Notes: generated by a model from the sequence alone, not told the origin. Shown: positions 8,291 through 16,574, numbered from the stretch's first letter. The stretch is DNA of 64,000 nt from G963668185 sp965237445 (GCA_965237445.1 OZ250142.1:62001-126000), one strand, 5' to 3'. Translations and numbers: made by a program.

Positions 8291-9087
8291 ACGTGCGCGT
8301 TGAACTCTCGGATTGCAGGTACGTCGGTGTGGACGGCTGCAAGACTGGCTGGTTCGCCGTAGGCCTTGATGACGCTAAAGGCTACGGGTTCCAGGTGTTC
8401 CACAGATTTTGGAAGCTTCTCGAGTGTCTCAAGAAAGCGGATCTGATTCTGATCGACATCCCCATAGGTCTCCCAGAAGGCCCCGGTGGACGTGCCTGCG
8501 ACCCGATGGCCCGAAGCCTGCTAGAACACTCGACTCGCAAATCGAGCGTGTTTCCCGTTCCCACTCGACAAGCCGCCCATCAGGCCCGGAAGGAGCCGGG
8601 CAACCGCAACGCCGCGGCCATCGTCGAGCATGAGACCGCAGGCAAGTGCCTCAACGCCCAGACCTTCAACATCTCCCCCAAGATCGCCGAAGTTGATACG
8701 GTGATGCGCAATCTTAATCTCGAAGACCCTCCTTCCATTAGAGAGGTCCATCCTGAACTGTGCTTCTGGGCGTTGAACCACAGATCGGCGATGGACTCCC
8801 GTAAGAAGACCGAGCTCGGACGGAACGAGCGCCTGGATGTGCTCAAGAACGCTGAGCCGAGGGCGAATGAGATCTACGAAGACGCCTGTAGGATGTACCT
8901 GAGGAAGGAAGTCGCCCGCGACGACGTCTTGGACGCTCTTGTGGCGGCAGTGACTGCCCGGAGCGGCCACGGGCGGCTCCAGACCGTGCCGAAGTGCCCG
9001 CAATCGGACCCCAAGGGCCTCCCGATGGAAATGGTGTACTGGCTGCCCGACTATGCAGAGAAATCGCGCCAACAAAAGCAAAGCTAA
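8287..9087 (+). CDS. DUF429 family protein
   Basis: 266 residues from the TTG at 8287, which overlaps the amidohydrolase stop; GTG at 8293 is an equally possible start. Motifs: YVGVDGCKTGWFAV at the N-terminus, LILIDIPIGLPE, RACDPMAR, KSSVFPVPTRQA, IREVHPELCFWALN, and a C-terminal DDVLDALVAAVTA. These are the conserved blocks of DUF429, a predicted RNase H-like (actin-like ATPase/nuclease) fold with acidic residues on strands 1, 4 and the last helix. Biochemical function is not established. It is likely in an operon with the amidohydrolase and the aldolase that follows. Confidence 0.85.
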   Translation: MNVRVELSDCRYVGVDGCKTGWFAVGLDDAKGYGFQVFHRFWKLLECLKKADLILIDIPIGLPEGPGGRACDPMARSLLEHSTRKSSVFPVPTRQAAHQARKEPGNRNAAAIVEHETAGKCLNAQTFNISPKIAEVDTVMRNLNLEDPPSIREVHPELCFWALNHRSAMDSRKKTELGRNERLDVLKNAEPRANEIYEDACRMYLRKEVARDDVLDALVAAVTARSGHGRLQTVPKCPQSDPKGLPMEMVYWLPDYAEKSRQQKQS

Positions 9088-9100
9088 GGAGCACGATCAA

Positions 9101-9835
9101 ATGGCCATCAACGAACACGGACTGGCGAACATAAAGGAACGCATCAATCGCGGCGACACCGTCCGCGCCGTGACCCTGCCGGTTACGACCGGCAAAGACG
9201 GCATCGCGGCCGCAGTTGAAGCTGGCGGCTACGATTTCGTAAACACCGACGCCCAGCACGCCGCCTGCGACGAGGAGCGGCTCCAGGCATTCTGTGCCGC
9301 CGCCACCGACATCGGCGTTCCCGTCAAGCTCAGGATCAAGCACACCGACCACGCCTACCTCATCGGCAACTACCTCGACCTCGGCCCCAGTGGGATCGAA
9401 ATCCCGGAGGTCATGGAGGAGTCCACGGTCGACGAGGCGCTGCGCCGGTTCTACTACCCGCCCGTCGGCCGCCGGAGCTGGGGCGGAAGTACACGCGCGG
9501 GCTGGTCTCCCGACGCCACGCTCCGCGAGTACGCCGACTGGTGGAACGGCTTCGGCTGGCTCTGCCTGCAGATCGAGTCCGTTGAGGCCGTGATCAACGC
9601 CCGCAAGCTCGCCAAGAGCGGCGTCGACATGGTCTCATTCGGCCCCGCCGACCTGACCTTCAGCCTGGAGATGCACCCCGAGTTCCCGCTGCGCACCGTC
9701 GACGAGTGCGTCGCCCACGTAGCCGAGCAGCTATCCGGCTCAGGCGTCCGCCTCTGCTACCGCATCGAGGACCCCGCCAACCGCTCCCGCTACACCGACA
9801 TGGGCATCACCGTGTTTCTTGAGAGGCTGGGGTAG
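9101..9835 (+). CDS. HpcH/HpaI-family aldolase
   Basis: 244 residues. ATG 9101 is preceded by AAGGAG (9086-9091, 9-nt gap). The TIM-barrel blocks of the HpcH/HpaI family are present: AGGYDFVNTDAQHAA, GVPVKLRI, DLGPSGIEIPEVME where the family has its metal-binding glutamate and GA.G...P, LCLQIESVEAVINA, and VDMVSFGPADLTFSLEM with the second acidic metal ligand. Family members make reversible aldol cleavages releasing pyruvate or a related oxo-acid with a divalent metal. The PPVGRRSWGG loop fits the usual PP.G.RG. Substrate unknown. No gene follows for 470 bp. Confidence 0.9.
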   Translation: MAINEHGLANIKERINRGDTVRAVTLPVTTGKDGIAAAVEAGGYDFVNTDAQHAACDEERLQAFCAAATDIGVPVKLRIKHTDHAYLIGNYLDLGPSGIEIPEVMEESTVDEALRRFYYPPVGRRSWGGSTRAGWSPDATLREYADWWNGFGWLCLQIESVEAVINARKLAKSGVDMVSFGPADLTFSLEMHPEFPLRTVDECVAHVAEQLSGSGVRLCYRIEDPANRSRYTDMGITVFLERLG

Positions 9836-10309
9836 GCGGCAGTGCAATAGTCGAATTGCAATGGCGCTAGCGCGCAGTGTCGAGCAGGCTCGAATTGGAC
9901 GCCGATTGCACCCTTCACCGCATAAAAGCAAGCTGATTACCAAAACACTGGTACCCGCCACCACGCAGGACCAGATAAACATGCCACATGGAGGACGTAC
10001 AGGTCTCTCCAACGGCGCCCGCATCGGTCACCGTGTAGGGGCAGTTCAAGTGTGGCCGCGTAGCGGGCAGCTCACATGCCTTGATTTCTAGACAAGATAG
10101 ACAGCACCGAATCTTCAGATACAAACGCCACGGACTGCAGTCTTGAAGCTTTCACACTATCCCTCCTACGTACCCACTGTGATTGGCGATCGGAACGAAC
10201 TTACATCAAAGAACAAGAGTCAACAACGCCCTAGTCGAGGGATATTGTTGCCCCACATGCTAGAATCACATAGTGAGGTAAGTAGAACCTAACGGAGGTT
10301 TGGGAAAGG
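9836..10309. other. Intergenic region, no gene seen
   Basis: Short frames here carry no recognisable sequence. The composition shifts from GC-rich to AT-richer near 10090, which marks the left side of the island holding the DUF262-HEPN pair. A GGAGG at 10292-10296 and AAGG just before 10310 serve the next gene. I could not place a convincing promoter pair with normal spacing. Confidence 0.45.
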
Positions 10310-11377
10310 ATGCTGCAAACTTATCCGATTTCAGACTTGGTTCAGTGGATCAGAGAAAAATCCTTGATCCTAAACCCTGAATTCCAGCGCAGGAATATTT
10401 GGCCTCAACCTGCCAAGTCGTATCTCATCGATACGATCTTGGAAGGGCTTCCAATTCCTAATATTTACATGAGGAGCAGCACGAATCCCACTGACATGCG
10501 TACCTACAGGGAAGTCGTCGATGGGCAGCAGCGGCTGAGAACAATCTGCGACTTTGTCGACAACAAGCTAAGGATCGGTTCGAATTCCAATGTCTTTGAC
10601 GGATTGAAGTACGAAGACCTAGACGAATGTGACCAGAGGCGCCTCCTTGGTTATCACATCGGCGTCGTTCAGCTTTTTGAAGCCACAGATGACAAAGTGC
10701 TAGATATATTCAACAGACTGAACGCATATGGCCTGTCACTCAATGAACAAGAATTACGGCATGGCAGATTTCAAGGAGGGCAATTTAGAGGAGCATTCCG
10801 GAGAGCCGTCATTGATGCCTCCAAACGATGGACTGTGCTCTGGGACAAATACAAAGTCGTAAGCATACGCAACAGGGTACGAATGGCCGACGATGAGCTG
10901 ATGGCACAGATGCTGGGAGTCATCCTTGAAGGCATCCAAGACGGTGGGCAGCCAACAATCAATAAACTCTACAACAAATACGATGAATGCTTGCCGCATA
11001 ACTCTATCTCGAAGTTAGACACTGTCTTGGATTACATAGTTACCAATCTCTTCGAGATATTAAATACAAGGATACGAAGTGCGCCGCATTTTCTTATGCT
11101 CTTTGGAGCGGTCGCACACGCAATGCTCTGCATTCCTAAGGGAGACATGGACGGCGACACTCCTCTGCCACTTAGAGACGCAATGGCCCTAACCGATGTA
11201 GACATTGCCATCCAAAACTTGGAAACTCTGGCGGAGAACTTAGAGCTTTCGGAGAATGATGTTCCGAAGCGATTCGTTCAATTCAAGCAAGCCTCAACGC
11301 GGTCGACCCAACGCATAAGTAGTAGGGGAACAAGATTCATCAAGTTTTATGAAGCTCTTCGTCCTTTTCCAATTTAG
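10310..11377 (+). CDS. DUF262 (GmrSD/ParB-like) domain protein
   Basis: 355 residues. The N-terminal half has the DUF262 core: YPISDLVQWIREKSLILNPE, FQRRNIW, SYLIDTILEGLPIPNIYM, YREVVDGQQRLRTI with the signature DGQQR at about residues 71-75, and FNRLNAYGLSLNEQELRHG. This ParB/sulfiredoxin-like domain binds and hydrolyses nucleotides in GmrS and other defence nucleases. The rest is helical with no visible HNH motif, so the GmrD (DUF1524) nuclease is absent and the HEPN protein next door may supply the nuclease. The gene is visibly AT-richer than the flanking housekeeping genes, which suggests transfer. Confidence 0.85.
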   Translation: MLQTYPISDLVQWIREKSLILNPEFQRRNIWPQPAKSYLIDTILEGLPIPNIYMRSSTNPTDMRTYREVVDGQQRLRTICDFVDNKLRIGSNSNVFDGLKYEDLDECDQRRLLGYHIGVVQLFEATDDKVLDIFNRLNAYGLSLNEQELRHGRFQGGQFRGAFRRAVIDASKRWTVLWDKYKVVSIRNRVRMADDELMAQMLGVILEGIQDGGQPTINKLYNKYDECLPHNSISKLDTVLDYIVTNLFEILNTRIRSAPHFLMLFGAVAHAMLCIPKGDMDGDTPLPLRDAMALTDVDIAIQNLETLAENLELSENDVPKRFVQFKQASTRSTQRISSRGTRFIKFYEALRPFPI

Positions 11378-11381
11378 GCAG

Positions 11382-11957
11382 ATGTCTTCGACGCCTACCG
11401 CACTATCGCTCAGTTTTGTGGACTCCACAGACGATCTAGTTAGGCGTTTCGAAACTCCCCTGCCAAATCAAGAACCATTCAATACTTCCTGCCCCTCAAT
11501 ACACGAATCCGGCCAAGCCCTGCTTGTTGTGAAGTTGCAAACTTTATGGTCAGACTTTTGTCACAATCTCATAGCCATTTATGCATCAAGCAAGAATGCA
11601 TCTATCAAAAAGGCAGCTAGCCATGTAACACATTCTATGGGACTGTCTAATCCTGTGTGGCACAGTCCTGAGTTCGTCGTGCGAGTTGCAAATCATCTCA
11701 CTCTCAACAACGTTGATTCCATTGAGCTTCACATAGGCGCAAGCATATCATCAGGAAGTGTCACCAAGGTGCGCAACTACATCGTTCATCCTGGTCACCG
11801 ATCTGAGGTTAGATTTAAGGAAGTTACAGCCGCCGAAGGTGTGCCAAGTGTCGGCGTAGGTGAGTTACTAAACATCAGGTTCCCGGGAGGAGCTAGTATG
11901 TTCGAGAGGTGGGTTAAAGACCTTCAACGGACTGCCCGCGACACAACCGCTCGTTAG
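11382..11957 (+). CDS. HEPN-domain putative RNase (MAE_28990/MAE_18760-like)
   Basis: 191 residues from ATG 11382, 4 bp after the DUF262 stop; an ATG at 11349 in the same frame would overlap that gene. The key sign is VRNYIVHPG at about residues 130-138: an R-x4-H motif with a polar residue after R, the catalytic signature of HEPN ribonucleases. Upstream helices (LLVVKLQTLWSDFCHNLIAI) fit the four-helix HEPN bundle. As I recall, HEPN families of this type are often encoded next to DUF262 proteins. I infer a two-gene toxin-antitoxin or abortive-infection module. AT-rich composition is shared with the DUF262 gene. Confidence 0.68.
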   Translation: MSSTPTALSLSFVDSTDDLVRRFETPLPNQEPFNTSCPSIHESGQALLVVKLQTLWSDFCHNLIAIYASSKNASIKKAASHVTHSMGLSNPVWHSPEFVVRVANHLTLNNVDSIELHIGASISSGSVTKVRNYIVHPGHRSEVRFKEVTAAEGVPSVGVGELLNIRFPGGASMFERWVKDLQRTARDTTAR

Positions 11958-12209
11958 TAGAGTCGCTTGAGCAATCAACATGCTGCCAACAGGACCGTCG
12001 CATTCGCTCTTACAAAAGAGCAATTCAGAATCCCACCCTTCGGCTTCTGCGAACGCTGATCGTCTAAGCTGCTAAGGTGCCGGTGACGATGGAACACGGC
12101 GTCAGTCCGAGCTAGCCGCCCCGCCACGGACTAGCTACCGGTTCACGTTTACCGGCGCAGGCTTGGTATCTTCGCCTTCACCCGCATGGCCCCCACAAGC
12201 CGACCCGCG

Positions 12210-12371
12210 TTAGCCGCAGAAGCGGCAGCGGGCGTTCTTGCGGGAGAAGATCAGCTCCTTGTCACCGTCCTTGATCGCGTAGTCCAGGAGCACCCGCAGC
12301 GACTTGCTGCCGTCCGGGAACCTGTACTCCTTCGCCATCTCGCCGAGCCACTCGTTGTGCTCGCCCTGCAC
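12210..12371 (-). pseudogene. 5'-truncated second copy of the 64-residue gene at 13347-13541
   Basis: From a GTG at 12371, 53 residues read VQGEHNEWLGEMAKEYRF and on to KNARCRFCG, then TAA. It matches the C-terminal 50 residues of the small gene about 1.1 kb away, in the same orientation; only two residues differ (H for Q, P for S). The first dozen residues, including the start VTLSFEIE strand, are replaced by unrelated sequence with a stop codon upstream. No good ribosome site precedes the GTG. Most differences between the two DNA copies are silent, so the truncation may be recent, or the piece may still be translated. Confidence 0.65.
12213..12362. repeat. 150-bp direct repeat, copy A (partner 13350-13499)
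   Basis: The 150 bases align without gaps to 13350-13499 with 10 differences by my hand count (about 93% identity). Homology begins immediately after the stop codon position of each copy and fades within the gene's 5' part. The two copies bracket the DUF4160 / DUF2442-HTH gene pair. Confidence 0.85.
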
Positions 12372-12399
12372 CGAGCCTGCTCCATGTAACTACCCACAG

Positions 12400-12906
12400 C
12401 TATTCGCGCAGCAAATGTCGTTCGATTAGCAGCTCTCGGACCGGAATCCCCAGGGCCTTTGCAATGGCATCTAGCGTCCTGAACCTGGGCGTCTGTTCTC
12501 CGTTCTCCAGCCTCACCAGCGTCACCCGGCCTATTCCCGCACGGCGGGCCAGGGCCTCTTGTGTAAAGCCGGCATTCTGTCTGATGTGGCGGATGCGTTC
12601 GCCTACTGTCCGCCTCCCTCGCGCGGCTATCGCCTCGATCGTCGGTCGATAAGAAACGTCGCAGTAGTGACGGGCAAAGTCCCAGGGAATCTCGACTCGT
12701 TCACCTTGGGCCGTACTTAGTACTAGCTCGTAAGGATTCGGCAGCTCAAGGCTGGACACGGACGCACGTTGTCTGATCTCAGGAACGTCAGCGTACGGTA
12801 TGAGGCCTCGGGAACCGTCCGCGAAGCTCAACTCGATCCCTTCCTCCAACAGGTTTGCCACCGTCATCATGCGATCGGCGTTTCTAACCAGAACGGCTTC
12901 CATCAA
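12400..12906 (-). CDS. DUF2442 plus XRE-family helix-turn-helix protein
   Basis: 168 residues in two parts. Residues 1-80 (GIELSFADGSRGLIPYADVP and on to the PYELVLSTAQGERVEIPWDF strand) match DUF2442, a small domain that usually partners DUF4160. Residues 100-160 are an XRE/Cro helix-turn-helix: GERIRHIRQNAGFTQEALAR, AGIGRVTLVRLENGEQTP, LDAIAKALGIPVRELL. It is read 0 bp after the DUF4160 gene in the same direction, so the two are a translational unit. The DNA-binding part suggests an antitoxin or autorepressor role, by analogy to other such modules. Confidence 0.85.
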   Translation of the reverse strand: MMEAVLVRNADRMMTVANLLEEGIELSFADGSRGLIPYADVPEIRQRASVSSLELPNPYELVLSTAQGERVEIPWDFARHYCDVSYRPTIEAIAARGRRTVGERIRHIRQNAGFTQEALARRAGIGRVTLVRLENGEQTPRFRTLDAIAKALGIPVRELLIERHLLRE

Positions 12907-13143
12907 CTAACCTCCATGAATAGCGTCCCATGCCTTCCTGTTTTCCTCAGCGTATTTCGCATAGGTCTTCATGATGTCCCTGTATCTTCCGGGGGGCGGA
13001 GCATCCATGAATGTACTCCCGTTCAACTCAATGCGGCAGACATCCTCACCGCCGACCCATACGTGAACGTGGGGATGGTCGAAGCTATTCTCTCTCGTGT
13101 TGATAACAAAGCGGAACTGGCCTTCTGTCGCCATGGTCGGCAC
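12907..13143 (-). CDS. DUF4160 protein
   Basis: 78 residues from GTG 13143. The hallmark is DHPHVHVWVGGEDVCRIEL: a His-rich strand followed by an acidic/aliphatic strand, exactly the DUF4160 pattern (E..PPHVHV...). The C-terminus is one helix (YAEENRKAWDAIHGG) with the family's W. DUF4160 genes are commonly encoded directly before DUF2442 genes, and the pair is regarded as a candidate toxin-antitoxin module; mode of action is not established. It abuts the DUF2442-HTH gene without a gap. Confidence 0.85.
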   Translation of the reverse strand: MPTMATEGQFRFVINTRENSFDHPHVHVWVGGEDVCRIELNGSTFMDAPPPGRYRDIMKTYAKYAEENRKAWDAIHGG

Positions 13144-13346
13144 TTTGGGTTACCGGCCAAGTTGGTGCGTCCCATGCTGTACGGAGAACCCAAGTGAATC
13201 CCCGCAACGACACATGCCGCGAAGTCGCAACATCCCGGCGCGCCAGGCCCGTCAGTCGGTGCAGCCTGACAGCATCTGCCGGCTCAAACACCCAACACAG
13301 GCCTGGTTCCGCACGCTCACACCTGCCGGATCTGTGGGAGGCGGTG

Positions 13347-13541
13347 TCAGCCGCAGAAGCGGCAGCGCGCGTTCTTGCGGGAGAAGATCAGTTCCTTGTC
13401 CCCGTCCTTGATCGCGTAGTCCAGCAGGACCCGCAACGACTTGCTGCCGTCCGAGAACCTGTACTCCTTAGCCATTTCGCCGAGCCACTCGTTCTGCTCA
13501 TTCTCGATCTCAAAGGACAGCGTGACCTTGTCTTTTGCCAT
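13347..13541 (-). CDS. Small ribbon-helix-helix-like protein with C-terminal CxxC
   Basis: 64 residues. A beta strand (MAKDKVTLSFEIE), helix (NEQNEWLGEMAKEYRF), SDGSKSLRVLLDYAI helix, and a tail KNARCRFCG with a CxxC pair. The strand-helix-helix layout and the S.SLR.LLD pattern resemble MetJ/Arc-type DNA-binding proteins; the CxxC could bind metal, perhaps as a dimer. I do not recognise a named family. GGAGG lies shortly before the ATG at 13541. A sigma70-like promoter is seen about 150 bp upstream. A 5'-truncated copy lies beyond the DUF4160/DUF2442 module. Confidence 0.7.
   Translation of the reverse strand: MAKDKVTLSFEIENEQNEWLGEMAKEYRFSDGSKSLRVLLDYAIKDGDKELIFSRKNARCRFCG
13350..13499. repeat. 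150-bp direct repeat, copy B (partner 12213-12362)
   Basis: Intact-gene copy of the 150-bp repeat described at 12213-12362. Same orientation, about 1137 bp apart. Eight of the ten differences appear silent in the encoded protein. Confidence 0.85.
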
Positions 13542-13935
13542 AACTCATACCTCCGGAACTTTCATATTGCGTTGCGCAATCTGCCTTGGCAACAGACTTA
13601 ACACATCGCAGCCAACGCCGTCGACCTCCAAAATCGCCCGGTCGCTTAGCTGGGGAGGGCAGACCCCTTCCCTTCCGCGAACACCTGTACTATTATAGAT
13701 CCATGTACAACGCAACACAAAGCAGGCCCGCGCCGGCTTCCTGCCATACCGCCATGGCAGCTGCCTCAAGTCCCTCTCAACAACGGTTAAATGTGCCTCG
13801 GACCCGCTTCGTTTCATCTTCAAACCCGTTTGGGATTGCCTCGCGAATCAGCCGTTCCCAGCTACGAATCCGGTCCAAGTTAGACAAAATGAGACAGTTG
13901 CACTTTTTGCCTCGGCCGGACGCATGCCACCGCCG
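13542..13935. other. Intergenic region between biotin ligase and the small CxxC gene
   Basis: No coding frame looks real. It holds the minus-strand promoter at 13692-13720 and a weak inverted repeat CTGCCAT-N6-ATGGCAG near 13741-13760. The rest is featureless, and the stretch nearest the biotin ligase stop shows no T-rich hairpin. Confidence 0.45.
13692..13720 (-). promoter_or_regulatory. Sigma70-like promoter for the small CxxC gene
   Basis: On the minus strand TTGTGT (13720-13715), a 17-bp spacer, then a perfect TATAAT (13697-13692). It points to the ATG at 13541, leaving a leader of about 145 bases. No other gene lies downstream on this strand before it. Confidence 0.55.
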
Positions 13936-14820
13936 TCACGTCTGCGAGGTGACCTCGCCAGCCGACACCGTCACGACCGAGCCGTCGCCCTGCCGCAGGA
14001 TGAGGCTCCCGCCATCGTCTACCGACTCCGCGACGCCGCTGATCACCTGGTCCTTCCAGCGCACCGTCACGTGCCGTCCCAGCGTCTCCATCTCTGCGGC
14101 CCACCGCTCGGTCAGCCGTGTGCCCGTCTTCACCTCCGCGTACAGGCCGTCCATCCGCTCCAGTACCTCGCGCAGAATCGCCGTCCGGTTCCCACGGCGG
14201 CCGCTCTCCTTGTACACGCTCGTCGCCAGGCCCGCGATCTCCAAGTGCTCAGACGGGTCGAAGTTGACGTTCACGCCGATGCCGATCACAGCGTTGACGC
14301 GGCCTTCCGATCTCACAGCACCGTGCCTGGGCGAGTCCGCGCAGCCGCACTCATTGTGGATGCCAGTACCGCCGCCGTCACTCTTAGGAGAATTTTCGAT
14401 AAGTACGCCGCTTATCTTGAGACCGCCCACTCGCACGTCGTTCGGCCACTTGAGCGTCGTCCGCAGCCCCGCGCGAGCCCTGAGCGCGCCGGACACGGAA
14501 AGCGCCGCGGCCATGTTCATGAACGGTAGCTGCGCGAGCGTCGGCGTCAGCAGCAGCGAGAACGACACGTTCTGCCCACGCGGCGAGACCCAGGCGCGGT
14601 TGAAACGGCCCCGGCCCTTCGTCTGCTCCTCCACGATGCAGACCACCCCCTCCGGCTCGCCCGCCTCCGCCAGACTCCGCGTCTCGTCCATCGACGAGCC
14701 GATCCGGTCGAAGTGAAGGATGCGTCGCCCGACCGTCTGCCCTCTCAACGCCTCCCTAAGCGAATCGACGTCATAGTCGCTGTCGCTCGGGCTGATCGGG
14801 TCGCCGCCCGCCTCTACCAA
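13936..14820 (-). CDS. birA: Biotin--[acetyl-CoA-carboxylase] ligase
   Basis: 294 residues if started at the TTG at 14820, which overlaps the gamma-glutamyltransferase stop; no better start is visible before the conserved core. Catalytic motifs: SSMDETRSLAE, the biotinyl-AMP loop GRGRFNRAWVSPRGQNVSFS, LKWPNDVRVGGLKISGVLIE, and AVIGIGVNVNFD. The C-terminal SH3-like domain ends with LILRQGDGSVVTVSAGEV. The enzyme activates biotin with ATP and joins it to the carboxylase carrier lysine. No N-terminal helix-turn-helix is present, so it is not a repressor. An extra segment of about 25 residues containing two cysteines (ECGCADS) sits between GVLIE and VIGIG. Confidence 0.92.
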   Translation of the reverse strand: MVEAGGDPISPSDSDYDVDSLREALRGQTVGRRILHFDRIGSSMDETRSLAEAGEPEGVVCIVEEQTKGRGRFNRAWVSPRGQNVSFSLLLTPTLAQLPFMNMAAALSVSGALRARAGLRTTLKWPNDVRVGGLKISGVLIENSPKSDGGGTGIHNECGCADSPRHGAVRSEGRVNAVIGIGVNVNFDPSEHLEIAGLATSVYKESGRRGNRTAILREVLERMDGLYAEVKTGTRLTERWAAEMETLGRHVTVRWKDQVISGVAESVDDGGSLILRQGDGSVVTVSAGEVTSQT

Positions 14821-16463
14821 CCGATCGCCGCCCCGTCTCTCCTCGGGTCCGCGCCGCCGTAGTAGACGCCGTTCGCGCTGTCGGCCACGATCCCGTGCGC
14901 CCCGCCGACCGTCGGAGAGTACGCTTCGATCACGTTTACCGCGTGGCCCATGTCCTCCAGTGCCCGCCGCACATGCATCGGGAACCGCTCCTCCATGTCC
15001 ACCTCCCGGTCCCGCACCACCTTGAGCCTCGGCGCCTCGATCGCCTGTTGCACGTCCATCCCGTAGTCCAGCACGTTCATCAGGAACTGCGGCGTCGTCT
15101 GCAGGATGCCGTAGCTCCCCGGCGTGCCCATGCTCGCCAGGAACCGGCCGTCCCTGAACGTCTGAATCGGCGACAGCACGAAGTCCACCCGCCTGCGCGG
15201 CCCGAGCAGGTTCGGACTGCCCTCCTCCAGGTCGAACCACAGCGCCATGTTGTTCAGGAAGATGCCCGTTCCGCCGACGGCCACCGCGCACCCGAACGCG
15301 CCGCCGAGCGTCTGCGTAACCGACGCCACGTTGCCGTCCCGGTCGATAGCCGCGAAGTGCGTGGTCATGCCGCCCTCGCGGTCGTCGACGGTGCCCGGCG
15401 CCAGCGCGTCGTTCGGCACATCGCGCCCGAACCGCTCGCCGCGCACTACCGCCGCGCTGCCCATGTCGATGCGCGCCCGCTGCCGCTCCGCGTACTCGTC
15501 CGAGAGCAGCGTATCGAGCGGCGCGGTCACGTTGTCGGGGTCGCCGCCGTACTCGATCCTGTCGGTCACGGCCAGCTTGGCCGCTTCGATGAAGTAGTGC
15601 AGCGTCTCCGGCCGCTGATAGACGTCCGGCCCGCAGTCGATCTGCTCCATCGTCTTGAGCGTCTGCAGGATCTGGAACCCGCTGGAGTTGGGCGGCATCG
15701 AGTTGAGCACGTGTCCCCGGTAGTTGATCGTGATCGGCTCCTGCCAGTACGCGTCGTAGCCGGCCAGGTCGTCCGCCGTGATCACGCCGCCCGCGTCCTG
15801 GCACCCTTTCACGATCCGGGCTGCCAACGCGCCACGGTAGAACTCGTCCTTGCCGCCTTTCGCTATCGCTTCGAGCGACCGGGCGAGTTCCCAGAAGCGC
15901 AGCCGGGAGCCTTGTGCAGGCGGGCGCCCTCCGGGGCCGAGAACGATCGACGCCGACTCCGCGAACTTGGCAAGCCTCGGCGCCGCCTTGATCATCGTCC
16001 GGGCGTTGCCCTCCGTGACCGCGATCCCATTCTCCGCATACTCGATCGCCGGACGGAGCAGCCGCTCCAGCTCCATCGTGCCGTACGTCTCGTGGATCGT
16101 CAGCCAGCCGGCCACGTTGCCGGGCACCTGCGCCGCGAGGGGCCCGGTGCCGTGCTCACCGGCGCTCCCGAACATGCCGGGATGAGCGGCCGCCGGGGCT
16201 CGGCCCGAGAAGTTGAGGCCTCTAACTTTGTTGGCAGAGGCGTCGTAAAGCAGGGCCATTCCGATCCCGCCGGGCCCGGACATGTACGGCTCGGCCACGC
16301 CGATGGCCGCCGCCGTTGCGACCGCCGCGTCGAAGGCGTTGCCCCCGTCCATCAGCGCTCGCAGCCCGGCCATCGAGGCCCAGGGATGGGCCGATGTCAC
16401 CATGCCGTTCACGCCCGTCGCGACGGGCCTGTTCGAGGGTGGGTGGACTGTTGAGTGACTCAC
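14814..16463 (-). CDS. Gamma-glutamyltransferase family protein
   Basis: 549 residues from GTG 16463. Ntn-hydrolase features: VTSAHPWASMAGLRALMDGG, NAFDAAVATAAAIGVAEP, SGPGGIGM, and the self-cleavage site GGMTTHFAAIDRDGN, in which the second threonine (about residue 368) would become the nucleophile. The small-subunit GG-type loop and LNNMALWFD follow. Family members process to two subunits and hydrolyse or transfer gamma-glutamyl groups of glutathione, or act as cephalosporin-acylase-like enzymes. There is no clear signal peptide, so it may be cytoplasmic, unlike classical periplasmic enzymes. It is followed by birA, with overlapping ends. Confidence 0.92.
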   Translation of the reverse strand: MSHSTVHPPSNRPVATGVNGMVTSAHPWASMAGLRALMDGGNAFDAAVATAAAIGVAEPYMSGPGGIGMALLYDASANKVRGLNFSGRAPAAAHPGMFGSAGEHGTGPLAAQVPGNVAGWLTIHETYGTMELERLLRPAIEYAENGIAVTEGNARTMIKAAPRLAKFAESASIVLGPGGRPPAQGSRLRFWELARSLEAIAKGGKDEFYRGALAARIVKGCQDAGGVITADDLAGYDAYWQEPITINYRGHVLNSMPPNSSGFQILQTLKTMEQIDCGPDVYQRPETLHYFIEAAKLAVTDRIEYGGDPDNVTAPLDTLLSDEYAERQRARIDMGSAAVVRGERFGRDVPNDALAPGTVDDREGGMTTHFAAIDRDGNVASVTQTLGGAFGCAVAVGGTGIFLNNMALWFDLEEGSPNLLGPRRRVDFVLSPIQTFRDGRFLASMGTPGSYGILQTTPQFLMNVLDYGMDVQQAIEAPRLKVVRDREVDMEERFPMHVRRALEDMGHAVNVIEAYSPTVGGAHGIVADSANGVYYGGADPRRDGAAIGW

Positions 16464-16574
16464 GGCAAACTACCTGCCTTCCAAGGATCTGCTAAAGCTG
16501 GCCACAAGCTATTCACTCACTACCGGCTTGTCAAGAAAGTGCGTACGGCGGCGCCGCACCCAGCTTGGTTTCCG

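Noticed and set aside
13545..13823. A 92-codon minus-strand frame upstream of the small CxxC gene
   Set aside because: It overlaps the better-supported promoter at 13692-13720 and has no recognisable sequence.
13586..14716. A 376-codon plus-strand open frame across the biotin ligase gene
   Set aside because: It runs antisense to a gene with clear BirA motifs and has no recognisable protein sequence of its own; it is a by-product of high GC.
14895..16454. A 519-codon plus-strand frame opposite the gamma-glutamyltransferase gene
   Set aside because: Arg/His-rich composition and no domain pattern; it is the mirror of a well-supported gene.
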